Shown here piece after piece: positions 22,305 to 33,600 of a DNA stretch of 64,000 nt (positions within the stretch are counted from its first letter, which is position 1; the number at the start of each line of letters is the position of its first letter). Position numbers and translations under genes: made by a program. Under the pieces are notes generated by a model. It ran no database searches. It was not told the DNA's origin and saw nothing but the letters and a program-made list of their open reading frames with translations. Source of the stretch: Eutreptiella sp. 'Long Island Sound 2002' (Eukaryota > Euglenozoa > Euglenophyceae > Eutreptiales > Eutreptiaceae); NCBI GenBank assembly GCA_964036045.1, contig OZ038382.1, positions 82,993,918 to 83,057,917 of the forward strand, read 5' to 3'.

Positions 22305-22974
22305 CACCTCGCAGAGAATCTACCGCGAGCAACACACACCCAAAATAGGGTGGAAACTACATAAATACCGGCTAAAACATGCTTTACATACCTTGGATGA
22401 TCATTTTAGGTGATCACGGTATCAAAAAAAAGGTTTCGAAAACTTCGATTTTTGAGCTGCCCAGGGTGACAAACTGCATAAGCAGGTTGTGTACCAATCC
22501 CTTGGGAGACCCCCCCCCCCTTGGACCTAATACCCAAATCGGGTGAAAAACACGTAAATACGGCCTAAAACATGCTTTACATACCTTGGATGGTCATTTT
22601 AGGTGATCACAATATCACAAAAACAAGTTTCAAAAACTTCCATTTTTGAGCTGTCCGGGGTGAAAAAGATTCATGATTTTCGACCCAAAAAAAGGGGGGT
22701 CATTTTTTCGACATTTTTGGCCCCCCCACCCCCCCCCACCCACCCCCACCCCCCCCTAAAAAGTGGGTTTCAAGTGGGGGGGGTCTGGGGGGGTCCGGAC
22801 CAAAAACTCATTGGGGGATGCGTTTATTGGACAAAATAATGATTTTACAAGGGGTTAAACTAACAATTCAACCCCTTGGGGTAGGGTACGCGAATAGGCC
22901 CAAATGGGGGGGTATGTGGCGTTTTCCCCATATATACGCCTGCCTGGCTTTGATCTAACAACCTCTGCGAGGTG
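22305..22974 (-). mobile_element. TIR element copy L3 (670 bp, internally deleted)
   Basis: It has both 12-bp termini, but the interior jumps at about 22668 from the second 194-bp unit straight to the GATTCATGATTTTCGACCC segment, so most of the central module is missing. Confidence 0.8.
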
Positions 22975-22996
22975 ATTCTATTGCCTTCGGCAAGTC

Positions 22997-24764
22997 CACC
23001 TCGCAGAGAATCTACCGCGAGCAACACACACCCAAAATAGGGTGGAAACTACATAAATACCGGCTAAAACATGCTTTACATACCTTGGATGATCATTTTA
23101 GGTGATCACGGTATCAAAAAAAAGGTTTCGAAAACTTCGATTTTTGAGCTGCCCAGGGTGACAAACTGCATAAGCAGGTTGTGTACCAATCCCTTGGGAG
23201 ACCCCCCCCCCCCTTGGACCTAATACCCAAATCGGGTGAAAAACACGTAAATACGGCCTAAAACATGCTTTACATACCTTGGATGGTCATTTTAGGTGAT
23301 CACAATATCACAAAAACAAGTTTCAAAAACTTCCATTTTTGAGCTGTCCGGGGTGAAAAACTGCATAAGCAGGTTGTGCACCCGTCCCTTGGGAGACCCC
23401 CCCCCCCTTGGACCCAATACCCAAATCGGGTGAAAAACACGTAAATACGGCCTGAAACATGCTTTACATACCTTGGATGGTCAGTTTAGGTGGTCACAAT
23501 ATCAAAAAAATATGTTTCGAAAACTTCCATTTTTGAGCTGTCCGGGGTGAAAAACTGCATAAGCAGGTTGTGCACCCGTCCCTTGGGAGACCCCCCCCCC
23601 CCCGACCTAACACCCAAATAGGGTGAAAAACACGTAAATACGGCCTAAAACATGCTTTCCATAGCTTGGATGGTCATTTTAGGTGGTCACAATATCAAAA
23701 AAGTAAGTTTCAAAAACTTCGATTTTTGAGCTGTCCGGGTTGAAAAACTGCATGAGCAGGTTGTGTACCGGCCCATTCAATAGGCCATTATTGGTGGAAA
23801 CAGCCATTTCGCGTCTTTGGCACGCGTTGTGAACGGCCCTAGGCAAAGCTACAGACTGCAAAAAACGTCCTTCCGTATCCTAGTAGGCATATACTGTCAC
23901 AATATCCCCACTCACACCCCTCAAAGTGGGTACCACGGGGTCAACGAGGTCGCCAAAACCGCCAACATAGCAAAAATGGCTGAAAAGTCCAATCCCTTGG
24001 GAGCCCCCCCCCCCCCCCCGGACCAAATACCCAAATAGGGTGAGAAACATGTAAATACGGCCTAAAACATGCTTTACATACCTTGGATGGTCATTTTGGG
24101 TGGTCAGAATATCAAAAAAACAAGTTTCAAAAACTTCCATTTTTGAGCTGCCCAGGGTGAAAAACTGCATAAGCAGGTTGCGTACCCATCCCTTGGNNNN
24201 NNNNNNNNNNNNNNNNNNNNNNNNNNNNNNNNNNNNNNNNNNNNNNNNNNNNNNNNNNNNNNNNNNNNNNNNNNNNNNNNNNNNNNNNNNNNNNNNNNNN
24301 NNNNNNNNNNNNNNNNNNNNNNNNNNNNNNNNNNNNNNNNNNNNNNNNNNNNNNNNNNNNNNNNNNNNNNNNNNNNNNNNNNNNNNNNNNNNNNNNATGG
24401 AGTCGGGACCCGGAAACACTTTTTCGGCTCAAAATCGAAAAAAACCAAAAGATTCATGATTTTCGACCCAAAAAAGGGGGGTCATTTTTTCGACATTTTT
24501 GACCCCCCCCCCCCACCCCCCCATCCCCCCCACCCCCCCCCCCCCCTAAAAAGTGGGTTTCAAGTGGGGGGGGGTCTGGGGGGGTCCGGACCAAAACTCA
24601 TTGGGGGATGCGTTTATTGGACAAAATAATGATTTTACAAGGGGTCAAACTAACAATTCAACCCCTTGGGGTAGGGTACGCGAATAGGCCCAAAATGGGG
24701 GGTATGTGGCGTTTTCCCCATATATACGCCTGCCTGGCTTTGATCTAACAACCTCTGCGAGGTG
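22997..24764 (-). mobile_element. TIR element copy L4 (contains the assembly gap)
   Basis: It starts with CACCTCGCAGAG at 22997 and ends with CTCTGCGAGGTG at 24753-24764. The interior includes the 200-N gap, so its true length is unknown. The usual linker is absent on the right, where the next copy joins directly. Confidence 0.75.
24197..24396. other. Assembly gap (200 N)
   Basis: Exactly 200 undetermined bases lie inside a repeat unit. The round number suggests a placeholder and not a measured size. Confidence 0.99.
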
Positions 24765-25453
24765 ACTTCGATTTTTGAGCTGCCCAGCGTGAAAAACTGC
24801 ATTAGCAGGTTGTGTACCGGCCCATTCACTAGGCCATTATTGGTGGAAACAGTCATTTCGCGTCTTTGGCACGGGTTGTGAATGGCCCTAAGCAAGGCTA
24901 GAGACCACAAAAAACGTCCTTCCGTATCCTAGTAGGCATATATTGTCACAACATCCCCACTAGCACCCCTCAGAGTAGGTACCACAGGGTCACCGAGGTC
25001 GCCAAAACCGCCAACATAGCAAAATGGCTGAAAAAGTGCATAAACTGCATCAGCGCTCGTCCCACTCCGCCCCATACAAACCCTATGGAGACGGGACCCG
25101 GAAACACTTTTTCGGCTCAAAATCGAAAAAAACCAAAAGATTCATGATTTTCGACCCAAAAAAAGGGGGGTCATTTTTTCGACATTTTTGACCCCCCCCC
25201 CCCCCACCCCCCCCCCACCCACCCCCACCCCCCCCTAAAAAGTGGGTTTCAAGTAGGGGGGGTTTGGGGGGGTCCGGACCAAAAGCTCATTGGGGGATGC
25301 GTTTATTGGACAAAATAATGATTTTACAAGGGGTTAAACTAACAATTCAACCCCTTGGGGTAGGGTACGCGAATAGGCCCAAATGGGGGGGTATGTGGCG
25401 TTTTCCCCATATATACGCCTGCCTGGCTTTGATCTAACAACCTCTGCGAGGTG
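24765..25453 (-). mobile_element. TIR element copy L5 (truncated)
   Basis: It begins mid-module with ACTTCGATTTTTGAGCTGCC and ends with CTCTGCGAGGTG at 25442-25453, next to the unique axis spacer. Confidence 0.75.
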
Positions 25454-25456
25454 ATT

Positions 25457-25574
25457 TTGCCAATGTTGAGGGGCCTTGAATGGTCAAGGGGACCAAAAGT
25501 GATAGCACGTGGTAGTCGTGGACAGTTGGTGCTCCAGCATCGGCTACTCAATGAGGGCGTTGCCATTGCGCTCG
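25457..25574. other. Unique 118-bp spacer at the array inversion axis
   Basis: This sequence is found nowhere else in the window. It is flanked by CCTCTGCGAGGTGATT on the left and AATCACCTCGCAGAGG on the right, from which the two array halves run outward as reverse complements. Confidence 0.85.
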
Positions 25575-25577
25575 AAT

Positions 25578-26786
25578 CACCTCGCAGAGGTTGTTAGATC
25601 AAAGCCAGGCAGGCGTATATATGGGGAAAACGCCACATACCCCCCCATTTGGGCCTATTCGCGTACCCTACCCCAAGGGGTTGAATTGTTAGTTTAACCC
25701 CTTGTAAAATCATTATTTTGTCCAATAAATGCATCCCCCAATGAGTTTTTGGTCCGGACCCCCCCAAACCCCCCCTACTTGAAACCCACTTTTTAGGGGG
25801 GGGTGGGGGTGGGTGGGGGGGGGGGGGTGGGGGGGGGGGGGCAAAAAAGTCGAAAAAATGACCCCCCCTTTTTTTGGGTCGAAAATCATGAATCTTTTGG
25901 TTTTTTTGATTTTGAGCCGAAAAAGTGTTTCCGGGTCCCGTCTCCATAGGGTTTGTATGGGGCGGAGTGGGACGAGCGCTTATGCAGTTTATGCACTTTT
26001 TCAGCCATTTTTGCTATGTTGGCGGTTTTGGCGACCACGGTGACCCTGTGGTACCTATTCTGAGGGGTGCTAGTGGGGATGTTGTGACAATATATGCCTA
26101 CTAGGATACGGAAGGACGTTTTTTGTGGTCTCTAGCCTTGCTTAGGGCCATTCACAACCCGTGCCAAAGACGCGAAATGACTGTTTCCACCAATAATGGC
26201 CTAGTGAATGGGCCGGTACACAACCTGCTAATGCAGTTTTTCACGCTGGCCAGCTCAAAAATCGAAGTTTTTGAAACTTACTTTTTTGATATTGTGACCA
26301 CCTAAAATGACCATCCAAGGTATGTAAAGCATGTTTTAGGCCGCATTTACGTGTTTTTCACCCTATTTGGGTATTAGGTCCGGGGGGGGGGGGGGGGGCT
26401 CTCAAGGGATTGGTACACAAACTGCTTATGCAGTTTTTCACCGTATGCTACTCCAAAATCGAAGTTTTCGAAACTTGTTTTTTTGATCTTGTGATCACCT
26501 AAAATGATCATCCAAGCTATGTAAAGCATGTTTTAGGCCGTATTTACGTGTTTTTCACCCGATTTGGGTATTAGGTCCAGGGGGGGGGGGGGGGCTCCTA
26601 GGGGATTGGTACACAACCTGCTTATGCAGTTTTTCACCCCGGGCAGCTCAAAAATCGAAGTTTTCGAAACTTATTTTTTTGATATTGTGACCACCTAAAC
26701 TGATCATCCAAGCTATGTAAAGCATTTCTTAGGCCGTCTTTATGTCGTTTTTTCCCTTTTGCTTGGAGTCGATTCTCTGCGAGGTG
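25578..26786 (+). mobile_element. TIR element copy R1 (1,209 bp)
   Basis: Starts CACCTCGCAGAG at 25578 and ends CTCTGCGAGGTG at 26775-26786, followed by the linker GACTTGCCGAAGGCAATAGAAT in two parts (26787-26808). It has the end module, G-rich tract, central module and 194-bp units in the order complementary to the left half. Confidence 0.8.
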
Positions 26787-26808
26787 GACTTGCCGAAGGC
26801 AATAGAAT

Positions 26809-28203
26809 CACCTCGCAGAGGTTGTTAGATCAAAGCCAGGCAGGCGTATATATGGGGAAAACGCCACATACCCCCCATTTTGGGCCTATTCGCGTACCCT
26901 ACCCCAAGGGGTTGAATTGTTAGTTTAACCCCTTGTAAAATCATTATTTTGTCCAATAAACGCATCCCCCAATGAGTTTTTGGTCCGGACCCCCCCAGAC
27001 CCCCCCCCACTTGAAACCCACTTTTTGGGGGGGGGGGGGGGGGTCAAAAATGTCGAAAAAATGACCCCCCCTTTTTTTTGGGTCGAAAATCATGAATCTT
27101 TTGGTTTTTTTCGATTTTGAGCCGAAAAAGTGTTTCCGGGTCCCGACTCCATAGGGTTTGTATGGGGCAGAGTGGGACGAGCGCTTGTGCAGTTTATGCA
27201 CTTTTCAGCCATTTATGCTATGTTGGCGGTTTTGGCAACCTCGGTGAACCCGTGGTACCCACTCCGAGGGGTGCGAGTGGGGATGTTGTGACAGTATATG
27301 CCTACTAGGATACGAAAGGACGTTTTTTGCCGTGTCTACCCCTGCTTATGGCCGTTCACAACCCGTGCCAAAGACGCGAAATGACTGTTTCCACCAATAA
27401 TGGCCTAGTGAATGGGGAGGTACACAACCTGCTAATGCAGTTTTTCACCCCAGGCAGCTCAAAAATCGAAGTTTTCGAAACTGGTTTTTTTGATATTGTG
27501 ACCACCTAAAATGACATTTCAAACTATGCAAAGCATGTTTTAGGCCGTATTTACGTGTTTTTCACCCTATTTGGGTATCAGATCGGGGGAGGGGGGGTCT
27601 CCCAAGGGACGGGTGCACAACCTGCTTATGCGGTTTTTCAACCCGGACGGCTCAAAAATCGAAGTTTTCGAAAACTTGTTTTTTTGATATTGTGACCACC
27701 CGAAATGACCATCCAAGCTATGGAAAGCATGTTTTAGGCCGTATTTACGTGTTTTTCACCCTATTTGGGTATCAGGTCGGGGGGGGGGGGGGGGCTCCCA
27801 AGGGACGGGTGCACAACCTGCTTATGCAGTTTTTCACCCCGGACAGCTCAAAAATGGAAGTTTTTGAAACTTGTTTTTGTGATATTGTGATCACCTAAAA
27901 TGACCATCCAAGGTATGTAAAGCATGTTTTAGGCCGTATTTACGTGTTTTTCACCCGATTTGGGTATTGGGTCCAAGGGGGGGGGGGTCTCCCAAGGGAT
28001 TGGTACACAACCTGCTTATGCAGTTTGTCACCCTGGGCAGCTCAAAAATCGAAGTTTTCGAAACTTCTTTTTTTGATACCGTGATCACCTAAAATGATCA
28101 TCCAAGGTATGTAAAGCATGTTTTAGCCGGTATTTATGTAGTTTCCACCCTATTTTGGGTGTGTGTTGCTCGCGGTAGATTCTCTGCGAGGTGGACTTGC
28201 CGA
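26809..28203 (+). mobile_element. TIR element copy R2 (1,395 bp)
   Basis: Starts CACCTCGCAGAG at 26809 and ends CTCTGCGAGGTG at 28192-28203. The same 22-bp linker (28204-28225) closes the array, after which unrelated sequence begins with TGAGAAAAAAGTGCACC. Confidence 0.8.
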
Positions 28204-28225
28204 AGGCAATAGAATTGAGAAAAAA

Positions 28226-28648
28226 GTGCACCAATAGAAGCACGGCCAATACAGAGTGAAAAATGTCACAGGCGATGAAGGTCACGGCATCCCAAGGTTT
28301 ATGACCCTCATGACTTGAAGTCCAACCTGCCTCCTTGGTGAAGCCACCTTTGAAATGGTGCAGGCATACTCGAGCAATACATGTGCCGCACATTTGGTTG
28401 ATTAGCAATACTATCGAGTGCTACTTGCTCTTGTCCGCCAAGCATTAGCTATGAGTTGTTGTGGGGTTTGGAGGGAGGGGGTAAGGCAGGTCCCAAATGC
28501 AAATGGGGGGGGGGGGGTTTGTCAAACCCCCCCACAAAAAACATAGAATACGTGGTGCCTGTGGTAGGTTGGCGTTTCACGTTGCCTCCAATGCGTTGCG
28601 GAAACATGGGAGAAGTTGTCGCTATGGAGATATGAGAGTTGCACAAAA
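28226..28648. other. Anonymous sequence with a poly-G/poly-C hairpin
   Basis: No gene is recognised. A G-run, GTTTGTCAAAC and a C-run at about 28505-28532 form a hairpin. Confidence 0.5.
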
Positions 28649-29017
28649 ATGACATGCCTTGGAGACGATGACCCTTTTACTTGCACTTTTATTGCATTCG
28701 GTTGGTGCCCCATGTGTGCCAAGGTCCGCAATGTGCAAAGTGCACGTAAGTTGGACCTAGTCGCTCACCTTTGTGGTACTTCTTTACTTGTCTTTGCGTG
28801 TGACTCTTGTGCACATGGTCTGGGCATGCACACGGGTTGCAACTTTTGCTCACTCCGTCCATACTCTTTGGTCACAACAGCTGACATTGGGCTATCATCA
28901 ATGTATGTAGACATTGTACCCGCTGGAGTTTACCCATGTCACGACACGTGTCGCGGCACACTTTCCGATGACCCCCCCCCCCCTTCCATGTCATGGTGGC
29001 ATAGCCGGCACAGGTGA
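28649..29017 (+). CDS. Doubtful Cys-rich reading frame
   Basis: From an ATG at 28649 a frame of about 120 codons carries several CxxC pairs (WCPMC, CDSC, CNFC) within the first 75 residues. The end runs through a poly-C tract and is probably not coding. It could be an exon of a zinc-binding protein or a chance frame. No family is recognised. Confidence 0.2.
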   Translation: MTCLGDDDPFTCTFIAFGWCPMCAKVRNVQSARKLDLVAHLCGTSLLVFACDSCAHGLGMHTGCNFCSLRPYSLVTTADIGLSSMYVDIVPAGVYPCHDTCRGTLSDDPPPPSMSWWHSRHR

Positions 29018-30400
29018 CACAAGTGACACAAGTGCCACTCATCCCAGTACACGAACCATTGCGCCCCCTGCCCCCCCCCCCCCCCCCCATGAAATGGTGG
29101 CACAAGGGACATAGGTAACACAAGACAAGTGCACAAGCACCAGCACGCCTCCACAAAACACCAAACCTAATTCTTCATGATCGTCAAAAAAAATTGTTCA
29201 AAGTCACCTAGTGACCCAGTTGCCATACAACACATCATGACCGAGGAGCTACAGAACACAACGGCTAGGCACCTAGCATGACACAGCGGCGGCCCCATAG
29301 CACGACAGAGCCCCCCCCCTGTGTGACATTCCGTCTGGTTGTTGTTCCTTTACGGGGCCCTGGACAGTCACCCGTTCGTCCCTTCGCATGTGGCGCCGGG
29401 TTACTGCTTTCTGTCGGCCGCTGCGGCCGGTGCTCTTGCCGGTGTCGTTTCCGCGTTCGCGGAGCCCAGTAGTTGGTGTGTAGGGGCTGGGTTGAATGTG
29501 GCATGGTGTGCCGTTTGCGCGTCAGCGGCACCCAATAGTTGGCGTATTGAGGATGTGCTGGTTGTTGCCGGGGTCGTTTGACTGTTTTTGCCGTCCACAC
29601 GCCTCTGTCCACGGGCCGTCTCTCGCCTGCCTCGCTGTGTTTCTGTGTGGTGAGGCCCAGGTGCCCTGTTCCTCCACGCGTTGTCCCGGCCGTCCACCAT
29701 ATGTCCTTTTCCCCCTCACGCCCTCACGGCTGGTCTGCCCCCATAGCACGACACAGCCCCCCCCCCCCTCCCGCCTCCATGGCTGAGTAAGCTCTGCCGT
29801 GGGCGGTTGGGCGTTGCTATAGCGTGCCATGGAAGACAGAAGTGAACGGGCATTCCCCGACATCTAACTACACCGCCAAGGGTGATTAGGTATTCCTCAC
29901 GCCCTCGCATGTGCTCTGTGTAATGCCATACGTCTTTGCTGGGTCACGAGCGCAACATTGCGGCCCACACGCAAGTGCGTGGCTCTATCAAGGAGAAGTG
30001 GGCGATTTCTCCCCATCCCTTCCCCAAGACCCCCCACGCAAATGATGGAGGGGCACGTCTTCCCCCGCACCTACCTCCAACCGGAACCCCCGCCCCCCCG
30101 CCCTTGCTCGCCGGCAAACCATAAACCGCCGGGATTTATTTGTAAGGTCCCCATGAGAACAATGTACAAGTGGTGCCGCTTTCGAAGGGTTATTTCTTTG
30201 TCATCGGCTGCTTCCAAGCAACCTTTTGCATAAAGGGACCGGTTTAACACCTGAAGGCTTCCCTTCTTCTTGCGACGCAATGTGACTTGCTTGCCTCGAT
30301 GGTGTTTGTGCCGCTCCGGGGCATTCTTGTTCATGTAGCGATGCGCTTTCGAAGGAGGGTTGTTGGATGATTCCTCCACTCTCGGTCTACACACATGGAG
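29018..30400. other. Anonymous GC-rich sequence
   Basis: Poly-C runs and two copies of CCCCATAGCACGACACAGCC-like sequence (about 29293 and 29741) are present. Minus-strand frames around 30120-30430 have some protein-like segments (LNRSLYAKGCLEAADDKEIT), but no family or splice structure could be supported. Confidence 0.4.
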
Positions 30401-30560
30401 GTTGACGGGTATGTGCGATTGTGGCGAATTTGACGGCATGTCAAACTTGTTGCGTGGATACAGACATCGACATCGCCGAGGTTGACGGGCATGTGCAATT
30501 ACGGCGAATTTGACGGCATGACAAATTAGTTACGTGTACAAACATCGACATCAACAATGT
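30401..30560. repeat. 80-bp tandem duplication
   Basis: GTTGACGGGTATGTGCGATT at 30401 and GTTGACGGGCATGTGCAATT at 30481 begin two copies. Both continue with GGCGAATTTGACGGCATG and end in ACATCGACATC. Confidence 0.85.
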
Positions 30561-30622
30561 GGCAATGGGATACCCGAGCGTGAGCGAGATTAGCCGCAGA
30601 TGACGAGTTCGGACTTGTGGCT

Positions 30623-33600
30623 TTGTTAATGAAAATTTTAGATTTTTGGATGAACTTGCCGAAGATGCTTTGCGGGGGCGTCGTCGGTACCTCGGGATCA
30701 TTGGATTCTTGCGGTTGGAACCCCGATCCGGACATTTTGACAAGAATTACCAAGTCACATCGGGGTGGTGATATGCATCAATGGGTTGCTGTTGGAAGGC
30801 GCCAACAATCACTGCAGCACGTTGTTGTTTTTGATGAATAGTGCAAGTCTCTCACATTGGAACTACGGAGCAGGGTGCAACACAATAGTGGAGATTGCTT
30901 TCAAGCCTCTTACTATGAAGGTATAACATACACTATTTAGCTTCATGCTTCATGCTGACATTGGTGTGATGGTTGTGGCGGTCCTTGCATATGTGCCATA
31001 TTCATCAGCGATCACTAGCATCGATTTAGCAATGTGGCTCTTAAATTCCTTGCATGTGTTTCCTCTCCCCTCCTCTTGGACCCGAATGTCACAAAGGGCG
31101 GCACTAGCACTAGCTCTAGCAAAGGGGCATCCACTATGGATGCCGCATGAAATATCCACCGCGTGTCATGAAAGTAAGGATGACACACAAAACACATCCC
31201 TTTGAGTCCCCTGCCCATTAGAGCGGTTCCCAACCTCAACCATACATGTGGGCGAAAGGTCTGGAGCTAAACAGATATACAACCAATTTCTTGTAGAACT
31301 CGGCTTCAAGAGGCCAAAAAAAATTGGATTTGTAAATCTTCAATGTCTTTCAAGCATGGAAATGCTTCCGAATCATTCGGCTCGACTATCCTTCTCAATA
31401 CCATCGTGCAACCGAATACCAAATAATGTGCACAAACAAATTTTTCGTGGGTGGCAAAAAATTAGCGAAAACCACATAAGCCAGCGGGGCCCCACAGCAG
31501 GATAATTTCACTACCTCGGGAAGCGCTAGAAGGGACGGGCCCCCACAAAGCATGTACGTAGGCCACGCGCCATGTGGAGCATACTATGTAGCATAGCAGC
31601 CGGAAAACTCTGCTTCGGTCCACTACGAAGCTAAAAGTGATTAGAGAGTGCAAAAAGAAGGGGCCCAAGAGCTTGAAGAAGGGTGGAGCGCGACTTGGGT
31701 AGATTTTGAATGTAGAAGATGTGCTGCCATTTTAAGGATTTCTCGTGATTTGAAATCCAAAAATTGCATGAATCTGTGAAAATTAGCGGCCACAGTAATT
31801 TTGGCAATGTTTGCGCATACTCCGCCTATCAGCGGCTGTTACTTGATTTAATCCGTACCACAGTAGAGAAGCGACGTTGCTATTTGGAATCAGACCTTGT
31901 TCCAGGCCGAGCGTGGCACTGAGTTCACTGTGGTAGGGGATTATCCGTGGGAGGAAAGTACTTCGAAGTGCCGCAGAACAGTGTGTGCAGATCCTAAAAA
32001 GCAGCCTGATTCCAGGAGGGTTAACTCGCCGCCGCCCAGCTAGCGCTGGGTTCCCGGCGGCGAGTTAACCCTCCTGGAATCAGGCTGTTTTTAGGATCTG
32101 CAGACAATATTCATTGTGACAGGGTTGGCGAGTTTTGGTCAGTAACCCTAACCCTATTCCCTCTGATAATGGGGTGAATCCTAGGCAGTCATGCGGCAAA
32201 GTACCTCGAAGTACTTCCCTACCACAGTGAACGGCTTGCTCCGAGCGTTGCTTAAAATGTACCAAGACGCGCGCGACAGTTTAGGCAATTTTAGCATTGC
32301 TTGTTTTTTTTTGGCGGTCGTTGGTTCGATTCCCTGTCAGGACTGCCACTACTCAGCGCCGAGCGATCGGTTCTCTACCGCCAATCTCACTATCATTGGT
32401 TGGTACTAGCATGTTTCCCGATTCGCTTGGCATGAATGTGGTGCCCCAAGTGCCAAGTTTTCCAAGAATGCCTCCCATGTTTTAACAAGATGTGCAGTTG
32501 TTGATGTCTCAGTCTGGCATCTTTCTGAGTCAAAAGTGACTATGAGGTGAGTATGAGGTGATGAGACGATGTGCTTTGTGTTGTGTGATCGTTTAGGGAA
32601 GCCTATGGGAACATGCATATTATGTATTGATCGCGAAAATAACGGGAAAAAGAAAAGTGTAAAGAAATAGAAAAAAAATGCAAAAAGAAATGGAAAACAA
32701 AAGAGAAAATGGTGAACAATTGGTCCAATTTCACAGTAATTTTATTCGAAATTGGACCAATTGTTCACCATTTTCTCTTTTGTTTTCCATTTCTTTTTGC
32801 ATTTTTTTTCTATTTCTTTACACTTTTCTTTTTCCCGTTATTTTCGCGATCAATACATAATATGCATGTTCCCATAGGCTTCCCTAAACGATCACACAAC
32901 ACAAAGCACATCGTCTCATCACGTCATACTCACCTTATACTCACTGTTGACTCAGAAAGATGCCAAACTGAGACATCAACAACTGCAAGTCTTGTTAAAA
33001 CACGGGAGGCATTCTTGGAAAACTTGGCACTTGGGGCACCACATTCATGCCAAGCGAATTGGGAAACATGCTAGTACCAACCAATGATAGTTAAATTGGC
33101 GGTAGAGAACCGATCGCTCGGCGGTGAGTAGTGACAGGGAATCGAACCAACGACCGCCAAAAAAAACAAGCAACGCTAAAATTGCCTAAATTGTCGCGCG
33201 CATCTTGGTACATTTTAAGCAATGCTCGGCCTGGAACAAGGTCTGATTCCAAATAGCAACGTCGCTTCTCTACTGTGGTACGGATTAAATCAAGTAACAG
33301 CCCCTGGTAGGCGGAGTATGCGCAAACATTGCCAAAATTAATGTGGCCGCTTATTTTCACAGATTCATGCAATTTTTGAATTTCAAATCACGAGAAATCC
33401 TTAAAATGGCAGCACATCTTCTACATTCAAAATCTACCCAAGTCGCGCTCCACCCTTCTTCAAGCTCTTGGGCCCCTTCTTTTTGCACTCTCTGATCACT
33501 TTTAGCTTCGTAGTGGACCGAAGCAGAGTTTTCCGGCTGCTATGCTACATAGTATGCTCCACATGGTGCGTGGCCTACGTACATGCTTCGTGGGGGCCCG

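Larger units (their letters stand above)
18710..28225. repeat. Composite array of TIR elements with 194-bp internal repeats
   Basis: The whole interval is built from a few modules. First, a 193-195-bp unit (landmark AAAACATGCTTTACATACCT, plus a poly-C run). Second, a 222-bp insert containing GGCCATTATTGGTGGAAACA. Third, a segment with CACTTTTTCGGCTCAAAA and C/G runs. Fourth, an end module CCATATATACGCCTGCCTGG ending CTCTGCGAGGTG. Elements are bounded by CACCTCGCAGAG and its complement and separated by a 22-bp linker. From 18.7 to 25.45 kb they point one way, from 25.58 to 28.2 kb the other. No transposase is recognisable. Conserved 60-codon frames (HNPCQRREMTVSTNNGLVNG) recur, but this follows from repeat homogeneity. 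Confidence 0.9.

Noticed and set aside
19460-27509. Conserved about 60-residue peptide (HNPCQRREMTVSTNNGLVNG type) in every array copy
   Set aside because: Conservation follows from overall identity of the repeat copies; frames end at fixed stops and no family is recognised.
32140-32160. Telomere-like CCCTAACCCT
   Set aside because: Only one and a half repeats inside the foldback insertion.
32322-32332. Perfect B-box word GGTTCGATTCC in the inverted repeat
   Set aside because: No A box at proper spacing and no tRNA fold; likely chance or a very old remnant.
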